Assembly (NCBI GenBank): GCA_963575745.1
Contig: CAUYUJ010005747.1
Coordinates: forward strand, 286,001-350,000
Direction of reading: 5' to 3'
DNA: 64,000 nt
DNA from: Prorocentrum cordatum
Taxonomy: Eukaryota > Sar > Dinophyceae > Prorocentrales > Prorocentraceae
In this document: positions 53,347 through 63,934 of the stretch, piece by piece
How the letters are laid out: every line of letters starts with the position of its first letter
Position numbering within the stretch: the first letter of the stretch is position 1
Program-made: the position numbers and the translations under genes
The notes under the pieces: model-generated
The model's input: the letters and a program-made list of their open reading frames with translations, nothing else
Database searches by the model: none
Told to the model about the DNA's origin: nothing

Positions 53347-54039
53347 TCAGGTGCTTCTGCGCGGCAAACTGGACATCCACGTTTTTCCGAAAGCAACGTT
53401 TGAGCACGCTGTCGCCGTTGCCCAGATAAAGAACTCCTCGCTCACAAACGTCTGCCGCGCCACCCGGAAAAAAACCTCCACGTTCGTCGTGCCGACGGGC
53501 AACTCGCGGACGTCGCCGCCTCTCTCAACCCACATGCATACCACTTTCGCCCACTTCCACAACGCCCGCTGCATGCAGCGCGCCAGCGTCAACTTGAACT
53601 CCTTCCAGACAGTGGCGTTCACAATGCCATTCACCTGCATCTCCGCGCCAACGCGCGCCCCCTCCCTCGGCAGGGTGCGTTTCCTCCGGCTGGACCTCTG
53701 CGCCGCGCACCAGTCCACGCAGCGGCGCAGCGCATCGGCGAAATCCTTTGACGAGCACCATTGCACGACGTTACATGCCGGGCACAAGCGCGCCACCACC
53801 GACCGCACCAGCCGCCCCGGGACACCGCGCGCGGGCTGTGCCCCAAACTCGGCCGTCCACGCAGGAGCCTGGAGTACATTTCTAGACTCGAGAAAAGTCC
53901 TCACCTCCATCGTCACATTTTCAAGCGCCGTCTCAGCAGCGTCGCGAGCACCCTCCGCCGTCGGCATCGCCATCATGTCCTCCATCAATGCAATCGCGCC
54001 ACGGCTAAGCGAACGCACTGCTTCTCCCACTGGCAGCAA
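53347..54039 (-). CDS. Unknown minus-strand coding stretch (about 230 aa)
   Basis: The composition is that of a folded protein and unlike the low-complexity frames around it: LARCMQRALWKWAKVVCMW, FFRVARQTFVSEEFFIWAT, and a Cys pair in CPACNVV. The first ATG of the frame is at 54039, giving LPVGEAVRSLSRGAIALMED. It may continue past its stop in another frame at 53407-53108 (FITKLRQHLAMGRRERR). No promoter or splice signals are evident. It could be one exon of a host gene or the remains of a mobile gene; I do not recognise the family. Confidence 0.4.
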   Translation of the reverse strand: MLPVGEAVRSLSRGAIALMEDMMAMPTAEGARDAAETALENVTMEVRTFLESRNVLQAPAWTAEFGAQPARGVPGRLVRSVVARLCPACNVVQWCSSKDFADALRRCVDWCAAQRSSRRKRTLPREGARVGAEMQVNGIVNATVWKEFKLTLARCMQRALWKWAKVVCMWVERGGDVRELPVGTTNVEVFFRVARQTFVSEEFFIWATATACSNVAFGKTWMSSLPRRST

Positions 54040-54432
54040 GTGCGGCTCAAGCCTTCCTCCGGTGCCACGGACTGCTTCCTACTCCCTCCGCAGGATGTCG
54101 GGTCGGGGCGGTTTGTCCTCCCGGGAACTAATTGCACAAATGGAGGGGCGGCCCAGATTGATCAAACAAATCATATCATGTCGCGTTCCGGACTGCGCGC
54201 CAGAAAGGTGCAAAGCGGCTCCCTTTCAGCGCGGGGCCCTCGCCAAAAGGGTAGGCCCACGTGACGCTGGTCTCTTCATGGTTCTTATGTTTTGGGGGGG
54301 GAGGGGGGGGCAACGCGGGGCCCTCGTAAAAATGATCGGGCTGTGTGGCACTGGTTTCTCCAGGAGTTCTGTTTTGTTTAGAGGGGGCCCGTCGGCCGAA
54401 CCAAAAACAGTCACCGCCCTCAAGCCTTATTG

Positions 54433-54718
54433 TTAGGTCGGGCATGCCCCCCTACAGGCGGATTTTGGGCGGACGTTGAAAATAAGTACACATGCCCAAA
54501 CATATCTCACAGAAAAACAATCATCCCCAGACTACTAATAATTATGACTCTTCTTCTGATTCTCCTTATTATTATTCTTATCCTTGGTCTCATTATTAGT
54601 ATTTGTATTAGTAGTAGTCGTCTTATTCGTATTAATACCATCGTTATTATAAGTATTAGTATTCTTATAGTAGTATTACTAATATTCCTCCTGTGTAGGG
54701 ATGCGCCCGGCTTGACCT
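54433..54718. mobile_element. GTCGGGCATGTCC inverted-repeat element, copy 3, expanded
   Basis: The left end TTAGGTCGGGCATGCCCC plus CTACAGGCGGATTTT and right end TCCTCCTGTGTAGGGATGC plus GCCCGGCTTGACC match the termini of copy 1. The interior keeps AATCATCCCCAGACTA but is enlarged by ATT/GTA-rich trinucleotide sequence at about 54535-54690. Confidence 0.8.
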
Positions 54719-55089
54719 TGTTGGCATCACGCTCGGCAGCCCGAGAACAAAGCGCCTCGAGCCTGTCCAAACGGGTGGCTTGCCCTGACCTTCCAGAGTG
54801 CTAGAACAGAGCCCTCCAGACCTGTAAACCTCTCTGAACTGCCACAAACCACGACAGAAATTAAGAAGTCGATATCCTGGTGTTACTTTTTAGCCCTCCT
54901 GGAAGGGGTGGGAGAGGCCCGGGGAGAGCGGGAGGCCACTGCAAACGAGGTCCTTCCCCGCTCAGGCGCCCCCACGACCGCAGCCTTCGCGGCGCCGTGT
55001 GGCGCTCCTTGTCGCAAAAATGGGAAACATCGCAGGGGCACATGACGAGGGAACTCGGGACGGAAGGGTGTATTGAGACATCACTGGTG
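54719..55089. other. Unassigned spacer
   Basis: No gene recognised. Confidence 0.3.
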
Positions 55090-55318
55090 CATCCTGGTCC
55101 TCTTACTCCTCCTCCTCCTCCTCCTCCTCCTCCTCCTCCTCCTCCTCCTCCTCCTCCTCCTCCTCCTCCTCCTCTGCCTCCCCCTCCGCCTCCGCCTCCG
55201 CCTCCGCCTCCTCCTCCTCCTCCTCCTCCTCCTCGTCCTCTTCTTCCTCCTCTTCTTCCTCCTCCTCCTCCTCCTCCTCCTCTTCCTCCTCCTCCTCCTC
55301 CTCCTCCCCCTCCCCCTC
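55090..55318. repeat. (TCC)n microsatellite
   Basis: Long TCC tract with TCCGCC and TCTTCC variants. Confidence 0.95.
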
Positions 55319-56407
55319 AATGCCTCTTCATCCGCCTCCTCCTCCTGTCCCACCAGTCTTGCTCGCCTCCAGCTCCTATCCCCCCTTCCCCCTCCTGCTA
55401 GACACGCTTGTGACGAACGCGTGCTGCGTGTCTGTGGGGATCAAGCCCATGCCACCCAGCGCCAATTCGTCCACCACCACGTCCAGCTGCCTCCAGGAAA
55501 AGACTTCCCCGGAGGGATGCGCACGATGGTCAACGCGAGTCGAGGAAGACAACGAGAAGGGAGGAAGAACGCGAGATGGAATGGGACGATGACGAAGAGA
55601 GGCAGGAGGAACGGCAGGGGAGGGGCTGGGATGACGAGGAGGAGGAGGACAAATCGAACGAGTAGGGGGGAGCGAGGAGGACGAGGAAGAGAAGCAAGGG
55701 GGAACAGTGGACTCGGAAGAAGCGGAGAACGAGGAGAATGGGTCAGAGGGGAACGAAGTACCGAAGGAGGAGGAGGAGCGAAGAGATCAGATGAAGCCTG
55801 CCCAGGCCAAGACCTCCGACCTGGAAAGCTCGAAATCATCAGAACGGCGGCAAACAGGAGGCACAACTGCTGCACAGCACGTGCGAGAGCAACGAGCGAC
55901 AGCGCTGTCCACGACTCAACCAAGCGGGCCACACACTTCGCATGCCGTGCCAACGACAGTCCAGGGAAACCAACAAAAATACCAATAACGCTACTCCCCA
56001 GACCTCTGTCGGGGTTTCAAAGGGGGGGGACCCTGAGGTGGGTGGGGGCGTTCTATCCGCTGGTGCATCGAATTTCGGAAAAACGATGCCCCCCGCGCGC
56101 CCCGATTGTCGGCACCTCTCGGGTTCCGGCGGCGGCCAGAGACCTCGTTTTGCAAAATTTGTCAGCTCTTCGATGCGCCGACGGGCCGACCCCGCCCCCC
56201 CTGTGGCCCCCCCCTTTGCGAGGTCCCGACTCTCCCAGGGTGCGTTTTGACCAGAATTTCGAAACAAATCCAGCGGTGCCGACGAGGGCCTCCCAGGGGG
56301 CCGAGAAAGGGGAAAACGGGCGAAGGGCAGCGGCATCCGTACCTTTCCTGATCTGAAGGCCCCAAGAAACAACCGTTAGTGGGAAAGTCGTGCCCACACT
56401 ATGCTTA
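55319..56407. other. Unassigned stretch
   Basis: GGA-rich from about 55540 to 55790. Two long overlapping frames on opposite strands have no recognisable domain. No gene is supported. Confidence 0.3.
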
Positions 56408-56432
56408 ACTGTTGAGGGACATGCCCAACTTA
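56408..56432. mobile_element. Solo right end of the GTCGGGCATGTCC element
   Basis: CTGTTGAGGGACATGCCC followed by AACTTAA matches the right terminus of copy 1 at 22 of 25 positions, with no left end nearby. Confidence 0.6.
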
Positions 56433-56859
56433 ACACAAGCCCTTTGTGCGCAGATGGTTCAGCGGATCTGATGGGGATCCACCACCGCAGCGCCGCAGCA
56501 CATCCCCCCTGGAAAGGTTCTCCGAAAGGGCTTATGCGACCCGTCCTCCTCCTCCTCCTCCGCCTCCTCCTCCTCCCTCCGGCCCCAAAACGGCTCCGAG
56601 GCCTCCGAACTGCCTCCAAGAGGCCCCCGAGAAGCCTCTCACGAGACCCCAACAAACATCTAATAGGTTTCGTACCCACAATCAAGGCACGGAGGCGGGA
56701 TGTACCGAAGGCCATTCGATACGAATCAACATGAATAATAACGAATGTTACTGTAATGAGTGAGCCTGAGTGAGGCAGAGGTGCTGATCAGTAAGTTCAC
56801 GTGCGAATGTATGCGTCCAGGAGGGGAAAAAAGTGGAGAGAGGTGAGCAGTTGAGTGAG

Positions 56860-58480
56860 GAGCGCGCAGATCCGAAGAAACGCCTGCGGGGCGGAAACGG
56901 GCAAACCGCTTGTGGCAACCCCACGTTCTGGGAGCGAATCCTGGAATGGCCCTGGCGGCTCACCCTTGGGGTGCCGAAATGCCCCCCCGATATATTTCGG
57001 GTCGGGCGAAAGGGGGGGATAGCAAAGGGGGGGTTTGAGAATCAGCTCACGTAGCTGATTTTCCCGGCGCCTCCCGGCGCCGGAGGCGGCGATGTATCGA
57101 GAAATGGGCCCCTCGGTGAGGCCGAAACCAGCTGCATGCAGCAAATTTCGTAACCCCCCCTTTCCCAATCCCCCCCTTTCGCCCGGCCCGAATATTGCAG
57201 TGCAGTCATTTGACCACCCAAGAGAGTCTGAGGCAAGCAGCAGGCAAACCGCTTGAGACATCCCCCAGCCTGGGCGGGCGCGAGCCCGGAGACGTCCCCA
57301 CCGCCGGCGGCTCCCCCTTGGGGTGCCCAAGGGCCACGCCTGCCAGATCGCGGTGAGCGCCGGACCGCCACCAAAGAAAAGGCTAGGGGGGCAGAAACCA
57401 GCAAACAGCTTGAAGCATCCCCACACGTGTCACGTCTGCTATATCGCGGTGGGCATTGGACCACCTTGAGGGAAAAGTCTGGGGGACAGGAGCAGGCACC
57501 CTGCATGGGACATCCCCCCCAAATCTGAACGCGAATCCTGGAGAGTCCTCACCCATGACGGCCCGCCACCTCTTGGGGTGGCCAAATGCCACGCCTGCCA
57601 CACCGCTATACGCCTGATATATGAAACTACCATAGAAGGACAGCCTGGCGGGGGCAGGAACAAGCAAAACGCTGAAGACACCGAGTGTGGGCGCGAATGC
57701 TGGAGCGTCCTCACCCTTGGCGGCTCCGTGCCCAAAAGCCACGCCTGCGATGTCGCGGTGAGGACTGGACAACCCCCCAAAAAAGAAGGGGGGGCAGAAA
57801 GAGGCAAACCGCCTGAGACATTTTCACAATCTGGGCGCGAACCCTGGAACGTCCCCAACCCTGGCGTCTCCACCTTGGGGTGCCCAACTGCTACGCCTGC
57901 TATACCTCGTTGAGCATTGAACCACCCAAAGAGAAAAGTCAGGGGGGCAGAAACCAGCACCCCTGGCGGCTCCCCATTGGGTTGCCCAACTGCCGCGCCT
58001 GCTGTATCGTTATCAATGTTGGACTTCCAATGGAGTTCAGTCTGGGGGAAGTAAGAAGCAAACTGCATGAGACCTCCCCCAGAAGCCTGAGCGCGAAACG
58101 AGGCGTGTCCTTACCCCTCGCGGCTCCCCCTTGGGGTGCTCAAGTGCTACGCCTATGAACATTGGACCACCAGGAAAAACACCTGGGGGCAGAAAGTTGC
58201 AAACCTCCTGAGACATCCCCACAATCTGGGCGCGAACCCTGGAATGTCCCACCCCTGGCGGCTTCCCCTTGGCTTGCCCCAACGCCACCCCTGCTATAAC
58301 GCGGTGGGCATTGGACCACCCAGAAAGAAAAACCTGGGGGGCAGAAAGAAGAAGACCGCATGAGACATCCAAACAGTGTAGGCACGAATCCTTGAGTGTC
58401 CCCACGCCTGGCGGCGGGGCGGATCAATGCCACGCATGCCATATCCTGGTGGCAGTAAACCAAGAAAAACGTCCAAATTA
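56860..58480. repeat. Tandem array, ~140-bp units
   Basis: About ten units. The common order is GGGGGGCAGAAACCAGCAAA, GAGACATCCCCACAATCTGG, GCGCGAACCCTGGA, GGCGGCTCCCCCTTGGGGTG, CACGCCTGCTATA and GCGGTGGGCATTGGACCACC. Unit length varies by internal deletion. One unit is interrupted by the element at 56992-57195. Confidence 0.9.
56992..57195. mobile_element. MITE inserted in the ~140-bp tandem array
   Basis: The terminal inverted repeats are about 45 bases: ATATTTCGGGTCGGGCGAAA plus a G run on the left, and the complement ending TTTCGCCCGGCCCGAATAT on the right. Removing it restores a normal array unit across AAATGCC...GATAT/TGCAGT...CATTTGACC. A short AT-rich target duplication is likely (TA or ATAT). 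Confidence 0.85.
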
Positions 58481-58764
58481 ATCTGAGTGGGGAACAGTAT
58501 GTCGGAGTGATAGCTTGGATGTGTATGAATGAAGATGCGTCTGAAGGCAAATTCTCTGAGTGGACCTGAATGAGCCTGAGTCTGCCCGAGCAAGGAGTGA
58601 GTCTGTGATGGACCCCGTGAAGAAGTGTTGGTCTGCGATGGACCCCGTGCCGGGGCATGAGCAATCTGAGCATGGCCATCTGAATGACTTGATCACGAGT
58701 AAGAGGAACAGGAGGAGGAGAATGACGAGGTCTGGAGGCGTCTGAGTAATAACGCGAACCCCAA
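58481..58764. other. Spacer with a small direct repeat
   Basis: TCTGTGATGGACCCCGTG and TCTGCGATGGACCCCGTG occur 30-odd bases apart near 58602 and 58632. No gene. Confidence 0.5.
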
Positions 58765-58773
58765 CTTAGGAGA

Positions 58774-58995
58774 TGCGGGGGTGCACGGTTTTCCCTGGGG
58801 CCGTAGGCGACCCGAGGAGGAGGAGGTGGGCGAGGGGGAGGACGAGGAGGAAGGAGATGGAGGAGGAGGAGGAGATGGAGGAGGACGAGGAGGAGGAGGA
58901 GGAGGAGGAAGAGGAGGAAGAGGAGGGAGGGGGAGGAAGAGGGAGGAGGGAGGAGGAGAAGGAGGAGAAGGAGGAGGAGGAGATGGGTCGGCGAC
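58774..58995. repeat. CACGGTTTTCCC hairpin unit ending in (GGA)n, copy 1
   Basis: CACGGTTTTCCCTGGGGCCG then TAGGCGACCCGAGGAGG runs straight into a GGA tract that continues to about 58995. Copy 2 is at 61432-61560. Confidence 0.7.
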
Positions 58996-59185
58996 GTGGC
59001 ATAAACCCAGCCTGATGGCTGGCGGAGTGGCGACGTGCCGCAGTCTTGGCAACGCGCGACCCCGCCTGGTGTAGTAGGGGCCCAGGGGCTCGGAGACCAG
59101 CAGGCCCTCGAAGTCTAGGAAGCTGGGCGCGTGGTCCTCGACAGCCGAAGCAGGGCGCAACCTCGGGCGGCAGGAGTAGCAACAG
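58996..59185. other. Unassigned spacer
   Basis: No feature recognised. Confidence 0.3.
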
Positions 59186-59413
59186 AGGCCTCCTAAATGG
59201 GGTCGGAGTAGATGGATTCGGAGGATCGCGCCGCATCGGCGATGTATCGGCGATGTATCAGCGATGCACTGGCGATACATCGTCGACGTCGGCGATGCAT
59301 CGGCGACGTCAACGTGAAGGAAATCGGGCTCCACATCGAGCAACATCGGCGATGCATCGCCGATGCGGCGCGATCATCCGACCCCATCTACTCCGACCCC
59401 GTCGAGGAGGCCT
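59186..59413. mobile_element. AGGCCT-ended inverted-repeat element, copy 2
   Basis: Begins and ends with AGGCCT. Arms (GGGGTCGGAGTAGATGG and complement) and GATGCATCGGCGA filling match copy 1 at 1325-1550. Confidence 0.85.
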
Positions 59414-59424
59414 AGAGGCAAGGA

Positions 59425-59660
59425 CCAGGGTTGGGCGCCCGAATCATCCGGGGCAACTGGGTTTCAGGCGTAACTCGGGCTCGGATTCCCGAAACACGCA
59501 CCCGAGTTAGCCCTGACCCGAGTTGCCCCTGATGATTCGGGGCTCTGGACGCCCAAATTATCCGAGGTAACTCGGGTCCGGGGTAACTCGGGTTTGGAAT
59601 CCCGAAAAACGAACCCGAGTTAGGCCTGACCCGAGTTACCCCTGATGATTCGGGGCTCTG
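59425..59660. repeat. Two tandem hairpin units (ATCATCCGGGG...CCCCTGATGAT)
   Basis: Each unit of about 110 bases is an inverted repeat: GTAACTCGGGTT arms around an ATTCCCGAAA centre, closed by CCCCTGATGATTCGGGGCTC. Unit 1 spans about 59437-59547 and unit 2 about 59553-59657. Confidence 0.8.
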
Positions 59661-59662
59661 AC

Positions 59663-59840
59663 AGGGGACCTCCAGTGGGGTCCCACCAGATAGGGTCGGC
59701 GGGTCGCGCCGCGTCGCCAATTCCTCGGCGACGCCAGCGTGGAAAAAGTCGGAGCCCTCATCGACTTGCATTCCCGAGGCGTCGGCGATGCGACGCGATC
59801 CACCGACCCCCTCTGTATTTGGACCCTACTTGCGAGGCCT
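59663..59840. mobile_element. AGGCCT-ended inverted-repeat element, copy 3
   Basis: Shorter relative of copies 1 and 2, with TAGGGTCGGCGGGTCGCGCC on the left, GGCGATGCGACGCGATCCAC on the right and a terminal AGGCCT. Confidence 0.75.
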
Positions 59841-59926
59841 AGAGCCTAGAAGGACGCAGAGAAAGAGAGGTCGAGAACCGGGCTGAGGAACTTGGCTGCG
59901 CGCACAAGGGGGCTATGGAGGAGGGG

Positions 59927-60025
59927 GGGAGCCTTCTTAGAAGGAGCCTGCCTCTTAGAAAACGCCGGCTCTTTACATCCACAGACAAGGTCCGCGCCTC
60001 CCAAGAAGCAGCCTTCTGAGAAGCC
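59927..60025. mobile_element. Relic of the AGGCCTTCTCAG inverted-repeat element
   Basis: AGCCTTCTTAGAAGG on the left and CAGCCTTCTGAGAAGCC on the right resemble the ends of the element at 1944-2187. Confidence 0.5.
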
Positions 60026-60147
60026 TTCCCCCTCCCCCTCCCCCCCTGCGCGCTGCCGAGGAACGAGGAGCGCCAGCAGCGCCCGCGGACCGGCGCGGGA
60101 AAGGGGCGGCGCCCTCCTGCCGCCCGTTACGAGCACAGCGAATGGCG

Positions 60148-60300
60148 CAGACGGGTTCCATCCGCAGGTCCGCGCTGCTGCATTGGATCGGCGCTGGGCC
60201 CCGCTCCCCGGCGCGCGAAGCGCGCCGTGGGCGGCGCCGGAGGGCGCGGCCTGGGGTGCCCAACGCCGATCCAAGAAATCCGCACGGAGCCCCGAGGAAG
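60148..60300. mobile_element. GATCGGCGCTGG inverted-repeat element, copy 2
   Basis: TTGGATCGGCGCTGGGC and its near complement GCCCAACGCCGATCCAA flank a GGCGCGCGAAGCGCGCC centre. This is the uninterrupted form of the element split at 2664-2968. Confidence 0.8.
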
Positions 60301-61176
60301 CATGTGGGGTGACCCGCTGAGGTGGTGGGGGTCTGGGCAGGGATGGAGACGGAGACATGGGTCAATTCAGCGAGGCTGACCTTCCCTCCCCTTCCCTTTC
60401 CGCCCTCCTGCGCCTTCCCTCCCGATCCCGCTCCTGCCTTTCCGAGCAGCAATCCACGGTAAGACGACCGCAGCCCTGCCGTTTTACATTGGCACGGCCT
60501 TCGGGCGAATCGGAAACAGCGTAGCGTAGCGTAGCCCCCCATCCTCCCTCCTCCTCTCTTGTCGCGGTCTTGGGGTCCAGTGCGGCCCCTAAGGCCGAAA
60601 CATAGCAGAAACTCGCCCGTCGTGCTTTGTTGTACGACGCGAGGGGGTCCAGCGCATCATCCAGAGTCAGAAATCGACCTCAGGACCTGTCTTGGGTTGC
60701 GTTCCGATAGTGATTTCGAGGCATTTCCACCTGTGGCGGCGAGGATAGGGCGAGAATGAAGTCATGGCAAGATTGGGTGAGGATGCGTGCCAGGATTTCA
60801 AGGGTATCTAGCGCGCAGCTGGTGCGGAACATCAGAAGACATGGGAAAGCCCGGGCACCTAGGAATTCCTGGAGCGAGCCACTATCATGACCTCTTTCTC
60901 CTCCGAGAGGAGCCCCAGAACATGGCTGAGTGTCCAGAAACCTCGAGTCTCGCAAGCCGATGCCCAATATTGGCGATCTACTGACCCGGGCAATCCGAAC
61001 CTGGGTCAGCCAGATCCTGCAAAATCGTGCGCGCGAGCCCGGGTCAATACACCCCTGGCTCTACAGGATCCAGCAAGATCCGGCGCCCTGACTGACCCCC
61101 ATTTGCATTGACCCCCGCCCCTGGAGCCCCGACTGCTGCTGTCGGCGGCGCGCCCAGGGGGGAAGTGAGAAGGGGC
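60301..61176. other. Unassigned stretch
   Basis: A GTAGC trio (GTAGCGTAGCGTAGC) lies near 60521. Two GATCC-centred words (AGATCCTGCA and GGATCCAGCAAGATCC) occur at 61012-61080. No gene. Confidence 0.3.
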
Positions 61177-61280
61177 GGGCCTTCTCAGAGGGCTCGGAAG
61201 CCCCCCTGCCTTCCCCAACAACACAGAAGACCTCTCAAAGGCGCGAGTGCTTCAAAGAAGCCGCATTATGAGAAGGCCTT
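61177..61280. mobile_element. AGGCCTTCTCAG inverted-repeat element, copy 2
   Basis: The left end GGGCCTTCTCAGAGG and right end TTATGAGAAGGCCTT are complementary. The lead-in GGGGGGAAGTGAGAAGGGG resembles that of copy 1. Confidence 0.65.
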
Positions 61281-61317
61281 CCTGGAACCAGACGCTCGAG
61301 TCTTGCGACGAAGCTCC

Positions 61318-61395
61318 GTCGAACGTCCGTCGAATCGAGCCGAACTTGAGTCGCACCTCAATCGAACCTGAGTCGCACCTGAGTCGAACCTGGAA
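61318..61395. repeat. GTCGAACCTGAGTCGCACC direct repeats
   Basis: Four imperfect units with TCGCACCTGAGTCGAACCTG wording. Confidence 0.7.
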
Positions 61396-61431
61396 GCGCC
61401 CGGGCTTCTGATAAGCCCTCCCGGCTGCACG

Positions 61432-61560
61432 GTTTCCCCCGGGACCGTAGGCGATCCGAGGAGGAGGAGGAGGAGGAGGAGGAGGAGGAGGTGGAGGAGG
61501 GGGAGGAGGGGGAGGGAGGAGCAGGAGAAAGAAGGAGGAGGAGGAGGGATGAGGAGGACG
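61432..61560. repeat. CACGGTTTTCCC hairpin unit ending in (GGA)n, copy 2
   Basis: CACGGTTTCCCCCGGGACCG then TAGGCGATCCGAGGAGG leads into a GGA tract, as at 58774. Confidence 0.7.
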
Positions 61561-61764
61561 GGTCGCCTAAGTTCTTCGGAGAACCCCTTCCATTTGTGGC
61601 ATCGTACCCGTTCTCTCCCTGCCGCCCCGCGCGGCCGGCCGCCGCCCGCCGGCGCGGGCGACTGCCACACCTGCGCGCCCTGCGCGGCTCGAGGCCGCCG
61701 CCGCCCACGACGCCGCGGGGCCGCCTGTGCCAGGGGTTACTCCCCCTCCCTCCCCATCCTGCTC
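61561..61764. other. Unassigned spacer
   Basis: No feature recognised. Confidence 0.3.
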
Positions 61765-62265
61765 TTCCTGCTTTTCCTCCTCCTCCTCCTTCTTTTCCTC
61801 CTGCTCCTGCTTCCCCTACTTTTCGTCCTCCTCCTCCTCCTGTCCCCCCTCCTTCCCCTCTTCTCCATCGTCCTCCTCCACCCCCTCCACCTCCTCCTCC
61901 TCCTCCTCCTCCTCCTCCTCCTCCTCCTCCTCCTCCTCCTCCTCCTCCTTCCTCCTCCCCCTCCTCCCCCTCCTCCACCTCCTTCTCCTCCTCATCTTCC
62001 TCATTTCCTCCTTCTCCTCTTCGTTATCCTCCTCCTCCTCCTCCTCCTCCTCGTCGTCCTCGTCCTCGTCCTCCTCCTTCTCCTCGCCTCGTCCTCGTCC
62101 CGTCCTCCTCCTCTTCCTCTTACTCCTCGTCCTCCACCTCCTCCTTCTCCTCCTCCTCCTGCTCCTCCTGCTCCTCCTCCTTCTCCTCCTCCTCCTCCTC
62201 CTCGTCCTCCTCCTCCTCCTCCTCCTCCTCCGCCTCCTCCTCCCCCTCATCCTCCCCCTCCACAA
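61765..62265. repeat. (TCC)n microsatellite
   Basis: The longest TCC tract of the window, with TCG, TCT and CCC variants. Confidence 0.95.
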
Positions 62266-62431
62266 ATACAACATCTGAATACTACTCTTCTCTTTCTCCT
62301 CATGACGTCCGGAAACAAATCAGCACCCTTCCGCGCACAGTTTTCCAACATCAGAAGGTTCCCGGGAATTGGGTTTTCGCTTGGGTTTGATTTCAATATG
62401 TTGCTCCCGCTGTACCGGTCGCCTCATTTCC

Positions 62432-62530
62432 GCGCTTCCGCTTGTTCCGAATCGTGTTCCCGCTGCAGCGTTGGCCTTCTTTCTGCGCTTCCGTTCGTTC
62501 CGAATCGTGTTCCCGCTGCAGCGCTGGCGT
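62432..62530. repeat. 53-bp tandem duplication
   Basis: GCGCTTCCGTTCGTTCCGAA then TCGTGTTCCCGCTGCAGCG occurs twice, starting at 62432 and 62485. Confidence 0.85.
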
Positions 62531-62659
62531 CATCATTTCCAGTGCCATGCCACGGCATGCAATGCAATGCTGTTGGGTGGTCCGCTGTGCGAGGCCATGC
62601 CTTCAGCTCCAATGCTAGAATATGCAAATCCCAAGTGGGGAGGGGGAGGGGGGGGAGGT

Positions 62660-63620
62660 TGTGTACGTCGCGACGCGGTATAAAATGGTCGGGGCGGAGG
62701 GGGCACTGGGCGGGGGTTGGGGCGGAGGGCCACGGGGCGGGGGTCCAACTGGGGCGCTGGGGACGGGGGGGGGGGGGGGGTGCGTGCTCGCGACGCGGAA
62801 TAACATTGTCGGGGCGGAGGGGGCACGCGCGGAGCCCCCACTGGGGCGCTGGGGACGCGGGGATGGAGGTGGGGGAGGTGGTGTGCGTCGCGACGCGGAA
62901 TGAAGCGTTCGTGGCGGAGGGGCAGTGGGCGGGGCTCCCGCTGGGGCGCTGGGGGCGCGGGGGGCTCGGGGCAAGAACCACGGCACTGGCGCTGGGGACG
63001 CGGAGGGGGGGAGGGGGGGGGGTGGGGGGGGGGGGACGACGGGATAAAGCTTCGTGGCGGGGGGCAGTGGGGGGCGCTGGGCGCTGTGCGCGGGGGGGCC
63101 CAGGGCAGAGAGCCACGGCGCGGGGTCCCACTCTGGCGCTGGGGACGCGGGGGGGGGAGTGCGACGCGGAATAAAACGTTCGTGGCGGAGGGGGCAGTGG
63201 GCGGGGTTCCCGCTGGGGCGCTGGGGACGCGGGGGGGCTCGGGGCAGAGAGCCACGGCGCGGGGGTCCCACTCTGGCGCTGGGGATGCGGGGAGGGGGGG
63301 TGCGACGCGGAATAAAACGTTCGTGGCGGAGGGGGCAGTGGGCGGGGTTCCCGCTGGGGCGCTGGGGACGCGGGGGGGCTCGGGGCAGAGAGCCACGGCG
63401 CGGGGGTCCCACTCTGGCGCTGGGGATGCGGGGAGGGGGGGTGCGACGCGGAATAAAACGTTCGTGGCGGAGGGGGCAGTGGGCGGGGCTCCCGCTGGGG
63501 CGCTGGGGACGCGGGGGGGGGCTCGGGGCAGAGAGCCACGGCGCGGGGGTCCCACTCTGGCGCTGGGGTCGCGGAGGGTGTGTGTGCAACGCGGAATAAA
63601 ATGATCGGAGCTCTAGACAC
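62660..63620. repeat. G-rich tandem array, 141-bp units
   Basis: Eight units anchored by GCGACGCGGAATAAAACG at about 62669, 62789, 62888, 63035, 63161, 63302, 63443 and 63588. The 63161-63302-63443 units are almost identical and exactly 141 bases long. The plus strand is strongly G-rich. Long frames through it are repeat translations. Confidence 0.95.
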
Positions 63621-63737
63621 CCTGTGCAAGAGAATACATAGGATATCTACGCCATGGTAAGGGTTGGGACGGAGGGGAAGGACGTTATATATGACGCGAG
63701 CGCAACTAGCTGGCACTCCCCGCTCCCGCTCCCCCTC

Positions 63738-63825
63738 CCCCTCCCTGTCCTCCTCTTCCCCCTCCTCCTCCGCCTCCTCCTCCTCCTCCGCCTCCTCCTC
63801 CTCCTCCTCCTCCTCCTCCTCCATT
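63738..63825. repeat. (TCC)n microsatellite
   Basis: TCC tract with CCCTCC start. Confidence 0.9.
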
Positions 63826-63934
63826 CCTGTTTCCTTCTGAATAACTTTTCCCTGTCGCACCCCGAAACCAGATTTTAGGGCGGGCCGGGCGTGTCGCCTG
63901 AGACTTCCTCACCATATGTGACCCTGAAGCTTAA

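Noticed and set aside
62424-63860. 478-aa minus-strand Pro-rich frame in the 141-bp array
   Set aside because: The array unit of 141 bases is a multiple of three, so the frame stays open by repetition; no domain.
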